Shown: positions 26,743-35,782 of the stretch, one piece after another
Numbering within the stretch: the first letter of the stretch is position 1
Layout: each line of letters begins with the position of its first letter
DNA from: JL08 sp039969355
GTDB taxonomy: Bacteria > Pseudomonadota > Alphaproteobacteria > Rhodobacterales > Rhodobacteraceae
Direction: 5' to 3'
Assembly (NCBI GenBank): GCA_039969355.1
Contig: JBDVOA010000028.1
Span: forward strand, 62,001 to 126,000
Length of the DNA stretch: 64,000 nucleotides
Position numbers and translations under genes: made by a program
The notes under the pieces: generated by a model
Told to the model about the DNA's origin: nothing
The model's input: only the letters and a program-made list of their open reading frames with translations
Database searches by the model: none

Positions 26743-27825
26743 ATGAAACGCCTACATAATTTTCTTTTATCAACAGCTTGCTTTGCCCTTACAAGCACGG
26801 CGGCGGTGTCCGCCGATACCAGCGGAGTTCGTTCGAACTACGTGCAAATCGCCCACGCGATGTTCGAAGATACTCTTGTGGCAAACGTAGCTATGCAGTC
26901 TGCGGTTGACCGTTTCCTCGCAGATCAATCGGCGGAAAACTTGCAAACAGCCCGTGTGGCGTGGAAAGCGGCGCGCAAACAATACCAGCAAACCGAAGTC
27001 TTTCGGTTTGGAAATTCAGTCGTCGACGATTGGGAAGGTCGCCTAAATGCATGGCCGCTAGATGAAGGATTGATAGATTACGTCGATTCCGGCGCTTATG
27101 GTCGGACCGCTGATGAAAACCCGCTTTTTCAGGCAAATATTGTCGCGAATACGTCGGTGCAAATTGGCCCCAAAGTTGTGGACACCAGCGCCATCACGCC
27201 AGAGTTGATTGCTGGGGAATTGCACGAAGCACTGGATGTAGAAGCAAACGTTGCCACCGGGTATCACGCTGTGGAGTTCATGCTGTGGGGCCAGGATCTG
27301 AATGGAACGGGACCGGGTGCGGGTGATCGCCAGGCCAGCGATTTTGATCTTGATGACTGCACCAATAGAAACTGCGACCGCCGTCGGGATTACCTTAAGG
27401 CCGCCGCAGACCTTGTGGTCACGGATACCGAAGAAATGGTCGCGGCGTGGTCCGACGGCGGCGATGCAAGCGTTGATTTTGGCAACAAGAGCGACGGCGA
27501 GGCGCTGTCAACGATCCTGACCGGGATTGCTGGGCTATCTTACGGCGAACTTGCTGGCGATCGCATCAATATGGGACTTACCTTGCATGACACCGAAGAA
27601 GAGCATGACTGTTTTTCTGATAACACCCACAACTCTCACTATTTCAACCAAGTTGGCATGATGTCCGTTTGGAATGGCCAATACGAACGTATGTCTGGTG
27701 AAATCATTGCCGGTGCATCTGTTGCGGACGTTGCCTCCGAATTGGCCCCCGACGGCAAGGCTTCGATGGACGCAGCCATGGATGAAGTTCTGGCCAATAT
27801 GAATATCATGCGGAGCACTGCATAA
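26743..27825 (+). CDS. Imelysin-family iron-regulated periplasmic protein, shortened by in-frame TAA
   Basis: 360 residues with a signal peptide (LLSTACFALTSTAAVSA). It belongs to the imelysin/IrpA peptidase-like family linked to iron uptake; the GxHxxE motif is GYHAVE (H175, E178). Other family parts are FGNSVVDDWEGRLNAWPLDEGLIDYV and a cysteine pair in DDCTNRNCDRR. It ends at TAA 27823-27825. The same frame continues for about 54 codons with typical imelysin C-terminal sequence (next feature); the full length would be 415 residues, normal for the family. It heads an operon with a multicopper oxidase and a di-haem protein. Confidence 0.87.
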   Translation: MKRLHNFLLSTACFALTSTAAVSADTSGVRSNYVQIAHAMFEDTLVANVAMQSAVDRFLADQSAENLQTARVAWKAARKQYQQTEVFRFGNSVVDDWEGRLNAWPLDEGLIDYVDSGAYGRTADENPLFQANIVANTSVQIGPKVVDTSAITPELIAGELHEALDVEANVATGYHAVEFMLWGQDLNGTGPGAGDRQASDFDLDDCTNRNCDRRRDYLKAAADLVVTDTEEMVAAWSDGGDASVDFGNKSDGEALSTILTGIAGLSYGELAGDRINMGLTLHDTEEEHDCFSDNTHNSHYFNQVGMMSVWNGQYERMSGEIIAGASVADVASELAPDGKASMDAAMDEVLANMNIMRSTA

Positions 27826-27990
27826 ACCGGCGGTATGGCGTACGATCAGATGCTTGCTGAAGGCAATGATGTGGGTGGAAAAATACTCGGCGATGTTGTT
27901 ACTTCACTCGTTGTCCAGGCCGAGGCGGTAGAGGCATTGAGTGCATCCTTGGAACTTTCGGTAGAGCTTGAAGAAAGCGACGCACTCTGA
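27826..27990 (+). pseudogene. Separated C-terminal tail of the imelysin gene
   Basis: Directly after TAA 27823, the same frame reads TGGMAYDQMLAEGNDVGG and onward to a TGA at 27988. The AYDQMLAEGN block and the ending ELEESDAL match the normal C-terminus of imelysin proteins, so the TAA lies inside the ancestral gene. Either this is a recent nonsense mutation (or sequence error), or the stop is read through. An internal ATG at 27835 has no good ribosome-binding site. Confidence 0.75.
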
Positions 27991-28017
27991 GCTCTGGAAT
28001 CCACCCCGGCGCGTTAG

Positions 28018-28030
28018 CCCCGTGCCGGGG
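28018..28030. other. Hairpin between imelysin and multicopper oxidase genes
   Basis: CCCCG-TGC-CGGGG forms a compact 5-bp stem 30 bases before the multicopper oxidase start. There is no T-run, so it may be a processing or attenuation element. Confidence 0.35.
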
Positions 28031-28060
28031 TTCTAATAACAATTTGTATCTGAGTATTTT

Positions 28061-29521
28061 ATGGACCGTAGAAAACTGATCACCGGGAGCGGAGCGGCGG
28101 CGCTCTCCGCGATCGCGCTGCGAGCATTTGGTGATACATACGCGGCCCCACCATTTGGCCCGCAAGTCACGCTCGTCAGTGATCCGCGCGATGTGAAGCT
28201 GTCGCTCAACGCGGCGGAGCGCCCTTTTGCCTTGCCTGCATTTGAAGGGCGCGTGTTGCCTCTTTGGACATTCGCGGAGCAGTACGCGCCGGTTTATCGC
28301 ATGCGCCTAGGTGACAGGCTCATTACGTCCCTAGAAAATAACTTGCCCCGGGCGGATGAACACACTTCTATCCACTGGCACGGATTACGACTTCCAAATG
28401 ATCAGGACGGGGTTCCCTACATTTCGCAACCCCCGGTCAATCCGGGCGAAAGCTGGGACTATGCGTTCACCCCACCTGATGCAGGAACATTCTTTTTTCA
28501 CACTCATTGCAACACAGTCGAACAACTCGGCCGCAGGATGGCGGGGGTTCTCATCGTCGAGGGTGACGAAGAGGAACCATTTGACGCCGATGAGGTTCTG
28601 CTTCTGAAGGACTGGCGGATTGATGAAAAAAGAGAGTTCCTGCCCCTTTTCACCTCTGAAGGCGCGAGCAGGCGCGGAAGTTTTGGGGCAGTTCGGTCCT
28701 GCAATGGGGTCACCAACCCGACGATCCAATTGCCATCGTCAGCCGATGTGCGCCTGCGACTGATCAATGTGGACAATACCCGTGTGATGATGCTGGGCAT
28801 AACCGGAGCCGAAGCATTTGTGATTGCGATCGACGGGATCGCCTGCCCGCCCTTTCCCTTGGAGACATGGGTTGTTGGACCTGCCATGCGATTTGATATC
28901 TTGATAAGATCGCCCCAGAATGGCGGAACCGCGCAGCTTGTCGACTATTTCGCACCCAAACCAATTCCGATTGCAACGTTTGTTGGTATAGGCGCATCTA
29001 GAAAAAACTACCCGTTTAGGCCACGTGCCTTGCGCGAAGGCAACATTCCGGAACCCGATCTGGCGAATGCCCGCAAGATGAAATTCAGCTTCAGTGTGGC
29101 TGCATCAAGCCAGAGCATCCAGACAAGTCCTGAAACAGAGTTCGACCGCTTGTTGCTGGATGAATTATGCCTGTCCTTCGAAACGAACTGGGCAATCAAC
29201 AAGACCGTATGGCCCGGCCGCGATCACTCGGAACTCCCTCCGCCCATTGCAGTGTTGGAACGCGGGCAGACTTATCAGTTCGAATTGCGAAACCAGTCGT
29301 CGGCTCACCATCCGATCCACATTCATGGCCATACCTTCAGGGTGCTGAAATCAAACAAGCGGAAGCGCCTTCCGGATCACCATGCCGATACAATACTACT
29401 TGCACCAAAAGAACGTGTGACCGTTGCCTTCGTCGCCGACAACCCCGGGGACTGGATGTTTCATTGCCACCTGATCGAACATCAGGAAACAGGCATGATG
29501 AGTTACCTCCGTGTTTCTTAA
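28061..29521 (+). CDS. Multicopper oxidase (CotA/FtsP/CueO-like)
   Basis: A 486-residue periplasmic oxidase with a Tat-like leader (RRKLITGSGAAALSAIAL). All copper motifs are present: HTSIHWHG (H101, H105, H107), FFHTHCN (H147, H149), HHPIHIHGH, and FHCHLIEHQETGM with T1 ligands Cys469, His474 and an axial Met479. It oxidises metal ions (Cu+, Fe2+, Mn2+) or phenols with O2. Its stop overlaps the next gene by 11 bases. Next to imelysin and HupE-like genes, metal oxidation tied to uptake or detoxification is plausible. Confidence 0.93.
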   Translation: MDRRKLITGSGAAALSAIALRAFGDTYAAPPFGPQVTLVSDPRDVKLSLNAAERPFALPAFEGRVLPLWTFAEQYAPVYRMRLGDRLITSLENNLPRADEHTSIHWHGLRLPNDQDGVPYISQPPVNPGESWDYAFTPPDAGTFFFHTHCNTVEQLGRRMAGVLIVEGDEEEPFDADEVLLLKDWRIDEKREFLPLFTSEGASRRGSFGAVRSCNGVTNPTIQLPSSADVRLRLINVDNTRVMMLGITGAEAFVIAIDGIACPPFPLETWVVGPAMRFDILIRSPQNGGTAQLVDYFAPKPIPIATFVGIGASRKNYPFRPRALREGNIPEPDLANARKMKFSFSVAASSQSIQTSPETEFDRLLLDELCLSFETNWAINKTVWPGRDHSELPPPIAVLERGQTYQFELRNQSSAHHPIHIHGHTFRVLKSNKRKRLPDHHADTILLAPKERVTVAFVADNPGDWMFHCHLIEHQETGMMSYLRVS

Positions 29522-30662
29522 ATCTTTTTTTGTGTTGCTAACGCTTACGACCACAGCGATCGCTGATGAGGGGCTTGATCGTCTCATGGGGAAAGAGTTA
29601 TTCGAGCGATCCTGGGTTCAGGCCCCGGCCACTACCAAAGCATCGGACGGGTTGGGCCCATTATTTAATGCCCGATCTTGCGCTTCCTGTCATCCGCGCG
29701 GTGGTTCCGTAGGCTTTGAGACGACTGAAAATCGGACACAATCGGCTGGGCTTCTTGCGCGTTTTGGCGATGGAACAGGCGCGGGAGATCCCCACTATGG
29801 CAAACAATTGCAAAGCGCGGCCCTGACAACGTTGCAACCCGAAGGGCAGGTTTGGCTTGATGAGCGCTTCAATGTCGGACTGGAACTCAATGGCCCCGGT
29901 CTGGCGTCGACCACGGGCGTTGGATTGCGACGTGCGCCAACCTTGGCAGGTCGTGGGTTGTTCTCTGACATCTCCGACAAAGCATTGTTGAAGAACGCGG
30001 ACCCTCTCGATGCCAACAAAGACGGGATATCCGGGAGGGCACGTATCATCGATGGTCGTCTCGCGCGTTTTGGCTGGAAGGCGGACCATGTGACATTGGA
30101 GGATCAAATAGCGACAGCATTTGCGATGGACATTGGTCTCTCAAGTCAGCGGGCGCCAAACCATTTCACGGATTGCACTGCCCAACAGAGTGATTGCCGT
30201 GCTTTTCATGATGGGAGCGATGATCTGGGTGCTGGGTATGAACTAAGTGAAGCGATCATTGATCTGGTCAGCCTTTATGTCGCGTCTTTGGGTACGCAAC
30301 GTCCGGGCTCGCAACAAGGTCTTGCCCTGTTTGAAGAGACCGGATGCGCGGCGTGTCATACACCAGCCATTGAGGGCGGTAATCACCCCGTACAAATCTA
30401 TTCGGATCTGCTTCTGCACGATATGGGTCCTGAGCTGAGAGACGGATTTAAACAGCCGGGCGTCCTAGCCGCGGAATGGCGAACCGCTCCACTTATTGGG
30501 TTAAGTACGTCAAACTCACGACTTCTCCACGACGGGCGCGCCGAAGATGTTCGTGAAGCCATTGATTGGCACGGCGGCGAATCTCAATCTTCAAAAGGCA
30601 GATTCAATACCCTTAGCCGCCACGATCAAGAACAACTTATTGCATATGTGAGTGGACTATAG
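29511..30662 (+). CDS. Di-haem oxidoreductase (DHOR/DUF1111, thiol-oxidoreductase-like)
   Basis: A 383-residue exported c-type cytochrome with GTG start at 29511 and a signal peptide (FFVLLTLTTTAIADE). Two haem c sites are present: CASCH (C57, C60, H61) and CAACH (C279, C282, H283). GVGLRRAPTLAGRGLFSDI and LLHDGRAEDVREAIDWHGGE are DHOR hallmarks. These proteins occur beside imelysin genes in many Gram-negative bacteria. Translation is coupled to the multicopper oxidase. Electron partner unknown. Confidence 0.92.
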   Translation: MFLKSFFVLLTLTTTAIADEGLDRLMGKELFERSWVQAPATTKASDGLGPLFNARSCASCHPRGGSVGFETTENRTQSAGLLARFGDGTGAGDPHYGKQLQSAALTTLQPEGQVWLDERFNVGLELNGPGLASTTGVGLRRAPTLAGRGLFSDISDKALLKNADPLDANKDGISGRARIIDGRLARFGWKADHVTLEDQIATAFAMDIGLSSQRAPNHFTDCTAQQSDCRAFHDGSDDLGAGYELSEAIIDLVSLYVASLGTQRPGSQQGLALFEETGCAACHTPAIEGGNHPVQIYSDLLLHDMGPELRDGFKQPGVLAAEWRTAPLIGLSTSNSRLLHDGRAEDVREAIDWHGGESQSSKGRFNTLSRHDQEQLIAYVSGL

Positions 30663-30814
30663 CATCGCTCCGGATTGCTCAGAACAGCAGTTTGGTGTCT
30701 TTCGTGGTACCCGCTAACTCGCAGAGAAATGCCTGGACTGCCCTCGGGGAGGCCAGAGCATTGCGCCATCAAGCGCCTTGGGGCACGATACGTACTCAGG
30801 TTTCAAGGATACCC

Positions 30815-31993
30815 ATGTCAACGGCATTACCTTCCCGCCCCTGGCTCATCCTGCAGGGCCTTGCCGTTGGAGTTAGTATTTCCAATGCTTTCGGTCGTTT
30901 TGCATACGGACTCATTCTGCCCTCCATGAAAAGTAGCTTGGGTTGGAACCTCACCCAGTCGGGTTGGTTAAATACGGCTAACTCACTCGGCTATATCGCC
31001 GGTTCTGTCCTGACGCTCTTGTTGATCCGGCATATTTCGCCATCCCGGCTGTTTGCAATTGGAACGGTGGCAACGTCTGTTTGCCTTTTGACAACGGGAT
31101 TCGATGAAAATTTCGTATTTCAGACCATTTGCCGTACTTTGGTTGGATTGTTTGGTGCCCTTTCCTTTGTAGCGGGTGGCGTTCTGGCAGCATCGTTATT
31201 TCAGGACAGCCCCCGCAAGAATGCACTGGCCATCGCATGGTATTTTGGTGGCGGAGGTGGGTTGGGCATCGCGCTGTGTGGCGCAACCCTTCCTGCTATG
31301 TTGGATGTATTCGGACCACAGTCCTGGGACTGGGCGTGGATTGGTGTCGGAATGGTTGCTCTGGCTATTTGTCCATTTTCAGTTTGGGCATCATCAATGC
31401 TGAACGAAGCCAGGCACGACACTGCAGCTCCATCAATTCCTCCTGTGAGGAAAATGTTTGGACAAATCTGTGGGTACGCTTTTTTTGGGTTGGGCTACAT
31501 CGTTTATGTCACCTTTTTGTCTGTCTGGATGAAGGAACAGCATTCCAGCGTCCTGCTGACCACTGCAACATGGGTGGTTCTAGGATTCAGCATCATGGCG
31601 TCTCCGTTTGCGTGGCGAGGCGTGCTCGCACGCTTTGCTTCGGGGATACCGTTGGCCCTGGTCCTGATTGGGGTCGCATTGGGTTCTGCCTTGCCGATCT
31701 TTGTTCCAGGTGGTGCTGGATTAATCATGTCGGCGCTGGTTTTTGGGTTTTCTGTCTTTATGCCGCCCACAGCTGTGACAAGTTTTGTCCGCCAGAACGT
31801 CTCGCAACAGGACTGGGGCGCAACCATCAGCTTTTTCACCGTAGTATTTGCCATCTCGCAAGCCATAGGACCCGTCGGCGCCGGTATCATCGGGGACGCA
31901 ACCGGAGAAATCGGGGATAGCCTAGTCGTTGCCTCTATCGTTTTGCTTATCGGCGCTATTTTTTGCTATTTTTCAAAAGCCGCTCAAACTTAA
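30815..31993 (+). CDS. YbfB/YjiJ-family MFS transporter
   Basis: A 392-residue membrane transporter with about 12 hydrophobic segments. I recognise the YbfB/YjiJ group from GVSISNAFGRFAYGLILPSM in the first segment. ATG 30815 follows AAGGAT; the frame stays open to 30692, but that extension is hydrophilic and atypical. The substrate is unknown. It may be a separate unit, 152 bases after the di-haem gene. Confidence 0.85.
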   Translation: MSTALPSRPWLILQGLAVGVSISNAFGRFAYGLILPSMKSSLGWNLTQSGWLNTANSLGYIAGSVLTLLLIRHISPSRLFAIGTVATSVCLLTTGFDENFVFQTICRTLVGLFGALSFVAGGVLAASLFQDSPRKNALAIAWYFGGGGGLGIALCGATLPAMLDVFGPQSWDWAWIGVGMVALAICPFSVWASSMLNEARHDTAAPSIPPVRKMFGQICGYAFFGLGYIVYVTFLSVWMKEQHSSVLLTTATWVVLGFSIMASPFAWRGVLARFASGIPLALVLIGVALGSALPIFVPGGAGLIMSALVFGFSVFMPPTAVTSFVRQNVSQQDWGATISFFTVVFAISQAIGPVGAGIIGDATGEIGDSLVVASIVLLIGAIFCYFSKAAQT

Positions 31994-32124
31994 GACATCG
32001 TGACGCTGTCTTGATCTGACGTCGCAACGACAAATGCCGGATCAGGCAGAAGGTCCTTATCAGCAGATCTAGGATTTCCGATAAAATTATGTAAGCAAGA
32101 TAGGAAGGGACCGATCTTGGCGAT

Positions 32125-32820
32125 TTAAGTGCGTGCCCTCTCAAACGCCGCCCACGCGGCTTCGAACGCATCAAAGTCAAACCCATCACGCTGCGCAGGT
32201 TCCAGCACTAGTTTTTCCGTATCCAGCAATTTCCGAATGGCACCTTCCAATTCTGGCAGAACTTCTGTCGGAATAACCAGCGCGCCGTGCCGATCCGCAT
32301 GTACCAGATCACCGTCGGCAATCTTGAGACCAAATACCGTCACCGGTGTAGCGATCTCTTTCACATGCACAAACCCATGACTGGGACCGATGGATCCGGC
32401 CAAAACCAGAAACCCGCTCGGCAGATCACCCAGATCACGCATAACTCCGTTGGTCAGTGCACCCGAAAGACCGAACCCTTTGTGAATGGTCGTATTAATC
32501 TCGCCCCAATACGCTCCAATGCAATGAGGGTAATCAATGTCCTCCACGACCGCGATCGAGGGCCGTGGCCCCTCTGCCATATGGCGATAATAGTCCATGC
32601 GCCGGGCCTTGATGATCTCTGGCGGTTCTTCCGGGGGCATAATAGCAGAGATTTTTGCGCTCCGCGCGAAACCAACGACGGCGGGTTCGGCGGGGTGAGA
32701 TGCCAGTACTGTGCCTCGCGTAAAAGCATTGAACCCACGTTTGCCCTGCGCCACTTCGATAGCGTTGCACACAGTTGGTGTATCGATCTGTTTCAACAGG
32801 GTTAGAAGCGTATCATTCAT
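32125..32820 (-). CDS. RraA-like / 4-hydroxy-4-methyl-2-oxoglutarate aldolase family protein
   Basis: A 231-residue RraA-fold protein. GALTNGVMRDLGDL supplies the family GxxRD metal/substrate motif and HADRHGALVIP the second conserved block (usually GDxDGVVVIP). Members cleave hydroxy-oxo acids to pyruvate or oxaloacetate. It is the last gene of the long minus-strand locus and starts directly after the stop of the alpha/beta hydrolase gene. I infer a retro-aldol step at the end of the pathway. Confidence 0.85.
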   Translation of the reverse strand: MNDTLLTLLKQIDTPTVCNAIEVAQGKRGFNAFTRGTVLASHPAEPAVVGFARSAKISAIMPPEEPPEIIKARRMDYYRHMAEGPRPSIAVVEDIDYPHCIGAYWGEINTTIHKGFGLSGALTNGVMRDLGDLPSGFLVLAGSIGPSHGFVHVKEIATPVTVFGLKIADGDLVHADRHGALVIPTEVLPELEGAIRKLLDTEKLVLEPAQRDGFDFDAFEAAWAAFERART

Positions 32821-33513
32821 TTAATTCTCCAGCCAGCGCGCAAACGCTTTGTTGGTAAGTTCGGGTTGTTCAAGCGTCGGCAGATGGCCCGCGCCTTCAA
32901 TGACCTGCAATCGCGATCCCGGGATCAGATCAGCAATCAATTCGTGGCGCGTCACCGGGCACAAAGTGTCATCTCGTCCGCAGAGGACGAGCGCAGGAAG
33001 GCTCGCGTTTCGCAGCGTCACGGTCTGATCGGGCCGGTCCTGCAGCGCTCGAGACTGGGTCAGAAACACATGCGGCCCCAGATCGAGCGCCATGTCCATG
33101 CAAAGTGAGAGTATTTCTTCGCGTTTTGACCCGTTAGTCAAGTAATTGGGCTTCATTTCGTCCCGCATGACTGTTGCCAGATCTCCAGCTTTGACCGAAG
33201 CCAACTGGTGAAACCTTCGGGCCTTTACCGCGTCGGTTTCAGCCAGCGGGTTGGTGTCCAGCAATGCAATGCGCTCAATACGGTGTGGGGCCTGCCGCAG
33301 GATTTCCATCGCGACGATCCCTCCCATCGAAACGCCTGCCAGAGCAAAAAGTGGTGGGGCATTCGTCAGAACATTCTTTGCCAACTCCTCGATGCAGGGC
33401 CGATCCGATATTGGCGCACAAATAAGCGTCCTACGCCCAGAAAACGCAGCAATCTGCGGCATAAAGAGGCGGGCATCGCACATCATCCCCGGAATCAAGA
33501 CTAGTGGCGTCAT
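32821..33513 (-). CDS. Alpha/beta hydrolase
   Basis: A 230-residue hydrolase. The oxyanion turn is LIPGMMCDARLF, the nucleophile elbow GVSMGGIVA, the acid Asp in LCGRDDTLCP and the His in EGAGHLPTLE. The shape fits C-C bond hydrolases, enol-lactone hydrolases (PcaD-like) or esterases. It overlaps the MetE-like gene by 4 bases and abuts the RraA gene, so it belongs to the same operon. Confidence 0.86.
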   Translation of the reverse strand: MTPLVLIPGMMCDARLFMPQIAAFSGRRTLICAPISDRPCIEELAKNVLTNAPPLFALAGVSMGGIVAMEILRQAPHRIERIALLDTNPLAETDAVKARRFHQLASVKAGDLATVMRDEMKPNYLTNGSKREEILSLCMDMALDLGPHVFLTQSRALQDRPDQTVTLRNASLPALVLCGRDDTLCPVTRHELIADLIPGSRLQVIEGAGHLPTLEQPELTNKAFARWLEN

Positions 33514-34634
33514 TTGACCAGTGCGGCGCCTTCGGCCAGTGCTTTTAACTTGGCATAGGCAATGTCGGGGTCCACAGCCCCAAACCCCGCGAAGGTGCCA
33601 AAACCGCAGTCAGATCCCGCGATTACGCGATCCGCTCCAACAATATCGACGAAGCGTTCGACGCGTTGCGCGACCAACTCGGGATGCTCGACAAAATTGG
33701 TCGTGGTGTCGACTACCCCAGGCACGAGAACCTTGTCATCGGGGATATCTTTCTTACGGTCGCGAAAAACGGTCCATTCATGGCCGTGACGTGGATTGGA
33801 TGTTTCAAACAGCACATAACGTGACTTGGTAGACATCAGCGTATCAAACATCTTGGACATCGGAATGTCACAGCAGTGCGGACCTTCGTAATTGCCCCAA
33901 CATATGTGTATTCGGACATTTTCGGCCGGCACGTCTGACAGCGCGTGATTCAACGCCTCGACATGCATGCTTGCCACCTTGATGAACTCGGCATCGGTTA
34001 AATCGGAAAACAGCATATGACGGGACAACGCGAGATCCGGGCAGTCCAATTGCAAATTCAGTCCCGAGGCCACAATGGTCTCGTACTCCGTCTTCATCGC
34101 ATCGGCCAAAGCAGCTAGATAAGCCTCTCGCGATTTGTAAAAATTGTTTTGCAGAAAAAGCGAAATCACACCTGGGCTGGCTGCGTTCATGAAGCCGCGT
34201 TCTGCGCCGTGTTCACCCATTGCAGATCGCAGATTGGCAATGTCTTTTTCGAGCTCGCCCTGTCCTTTTGAACGCACCTCACCGACGCACATCGGACGCG
34301 CATATTGTGGGGTGCCGCCATCGTCGGCCAGACGCGCCAGAAAGCCCGGGAACATCTTCAGATCAGCAGGCGCGTTGCGCGGACTATCCCCGCCAAAGCC
34401 GGTGTAGCGATCTTTCACGTAGGTCGCATAGGAGATCTTGGATGTCTCCCCGTCCGAAACGATGCCGATCCCGGCCTCAACCTGTTTGCGAACGGTATTG
34501 GACACAGCGGATGCCATGCATGCATCAAACGCAGAGAGTTCATATGCTGCATCATTTTCGCGTGCGAAAATGAAATCCACCACTGCCTGACTGCGAGGCA
34601 ATGAGCCCACATGGGTTGTTTTGATAGGCGTCAT
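33510..34634 (-). CDS. Cobalamin-independent methionine synthase (MetE C-domain)-like protein
   Basis: A 374-residue, single-barrel protein of the MetE C-terminal family. It starts MTPIKTTHVGSLPR and carries the zinc-ligand pattern HIC (in RIHICWGN), a Glu in LFETSNPR and a Cys in GSDCGFGTF. ATG 34634 follows GGAGGAG. It lacks the MetE N-terminal domain, like the epoxyalkane:CoM transferase branch, so it may use Zn-activated thiol chemistry on a pathway intermediate rather than make methionine. It is embedded in the NTF2-rich catabolic operon. Confidence 0.85.
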   Translation of the reverse strand: MTPIKTTHVGSLPRSQAVVDFIFARENDAAYELSAFDACMASAVSNTVRKQVEAGIGIVSDGETSKISYATYVKDRYTGFGGDSPRNAPADLKMFPGFLARLADDGGTPQYARPMCVGEVRSKGQGELEKDIANLRSAMGEHGAERGFMNAASPGVISLFLQNNFYKSREAYLAALADAMKTEYETIVASGLNLQLDCPDLALSRHMLFSDLTDAEFIKVASMHVEALNHALSDVPAENVRIHICWGNYEGPHCCDIPMSKMFDTLMSTKSRYVLFETSNPRHGHEWTVFRDRKKDIPDDKVLVPGVVDTTTNFVEHPELVAQRVERFVDIVGADRVIAGSDCGFGTFAGFGAVDPDIAYAKLKALAEGAALVK

Positions 34635-34655
34635 TGTGGGCTCTCCTCCCAAGTT

Positions 34656-35624
34656 TTAGTTGCCGGTCCACGTCAGACCTGCCGGGTCACCGGTTGCAAC
34701 GATACGATAAAGCGATGCCTCCCCGGCCATCGATGGCACTACAGTGTAACCATGGTTCTCAGGCACGCTCATCGTATCACCGGACGCTAAAGTCACATCC
34801 CCACCATCCCAAGCGACCCGCCAGTGTCCATGGACAGGCATCAGAACTGTGGGAAAGCGCGACTTTTGCGCCTTTTCCTGCGCCGAATCTCGGGTCAAAA
34901 AGTCTACTTCAAAGCCAGGTTTGTCGCGCAGAATGGCATTTTCACCGATCACATCTACTGGTTTTCGGTCGGCCAAAGCCACAAGGTCAAGGTAGCGGGC
35001 GACGTGATTTGGCAACACTTGAGCCGTCGTCGGTTCGCCGCGTTTGGCCAATTCGCTGTCCGTCATCTGCGACATGGGCGCGATGCCTTCAGGCAGAGCG
35101 TCGCCTTTCTTTTTGTCAATGAGCTTGCCGGTTTCGGCTAGAATAAGCCCATGGGCCGCAGCATCCTCGATCACCTGCGGGGCCCACATCACGCCGCCAC
35201 CAGCATCGTCGCCACCAAGGATCGCCATGATCATGCCGTAATCAGTTCCAATGTTTTCAAACCCTCGGAACACACCAGTCGGAATATTGAAAATATCACC
35301 GGGCTCTAGAATGACCTCACCTGCGGTACCCCAGCGCCCCCAGAAGAAACGCCACCGCCCCGACAAAACAAAGAACACTTCGGCGGTGCGATGATCATGC
35401 AGCGAATTGCGGCACTTTGGTGGTTGCCCTGCCGCCCCAATGTTGAAGCCATGGGGTATAGAGATGTGAACGTGCTGGTCGGGGCTCTCGCTTACGCCAC
35501 CTCCGATAATAGTGAAATTTTCTTTTTGATCTGACCCTGGCGTATGAGCGTCGATAAAAGCGGTTTTACAGGGCCTCAGATCGCCATAGCGCACGATGCG
35601 GGTCGCCATTTCTTGCGGTGTCAT
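34656..35624 (-). CDS. Two-domain cupin protein (gentisate-dioxygenase-like fold)
   Basis: 322 residues containing two cupin barrels. The first has metal-ligand-type residues in NSLHDHRTAEVFFVLSGRWRFFW and EPGDIFNIPTGVFRGFENIG; the second has MPVHGHWRVAW and SGDTMSVPENHGYTV. Such bicupins include gentisate-type dioxygenases and sugar-acid isomerases; the full dioxygenase His set cannot be verified. ATG 35624 is preferred over the open extension to 35681. A 158-base gap before it makes a second promoter possible. Confidence 0.78.
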   Translation of the reverse strand: MTPQEMATRIVRYGDLRPCKTAFIDAHTPGSDQKENFTIIGGGVSESPDQHVHISIPHGFNIGAAGQPPKCRNSLHDHRTAEVFFVLSGRWRFFWGRWGTAGEVILEPGDIFNIPTGVFRGFENIGTDYGMIMAILGGDDAGGGVMWAPQVIEDAAAHGLILAETGKLIDKKKGDALPEGIAPMSQMTDSELAKRGEPTTAQVLPNHVARYLDLVALADRKPVDVIGENAILRDKPGFEVDFLTRDSAQEKAQKSRFPTVLMPVHGHWRVAWDGGDVTLASGDTMSVPENHGYTVVPSMAGEASLYRIVATGDPAGLTWTGN

Positions 35625-35712
35625 GTGATTTTTCCAGTTAGAAATTTGTTTTGAAGGGTTACGTATTGACCCTTGAAACAAGGAGGACGATTGTTCAGCC
35701 GTCGCGCGCGCA

Positions 35713-35736
35713 ATGATGCAAGGTATGTATGATGCA
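35713..35736. repeat. Direct repeat ATGATGCA x2 in operon gap
   Basis: ATGATGCA occurs at 35713-35720 and 35729-35736, a 16-base period, in the only sizeable gap of the downstream half of the minus-strand locus. It does not match the LacI-type palindrome found at 46226-46298. Confidence 0.3.
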
Positions 35737-35782
35737 TTTGCGTTTGCCGACTATTGTCCAGAACCGGTGCGTATTCAGACAC

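Noticed and set aside
31994..32124. Terminator between the convergent MFS and RraA genes
   Set aside because: Only short stems such as TGCC-GGATCA-GGCA are visible, without T-runs.
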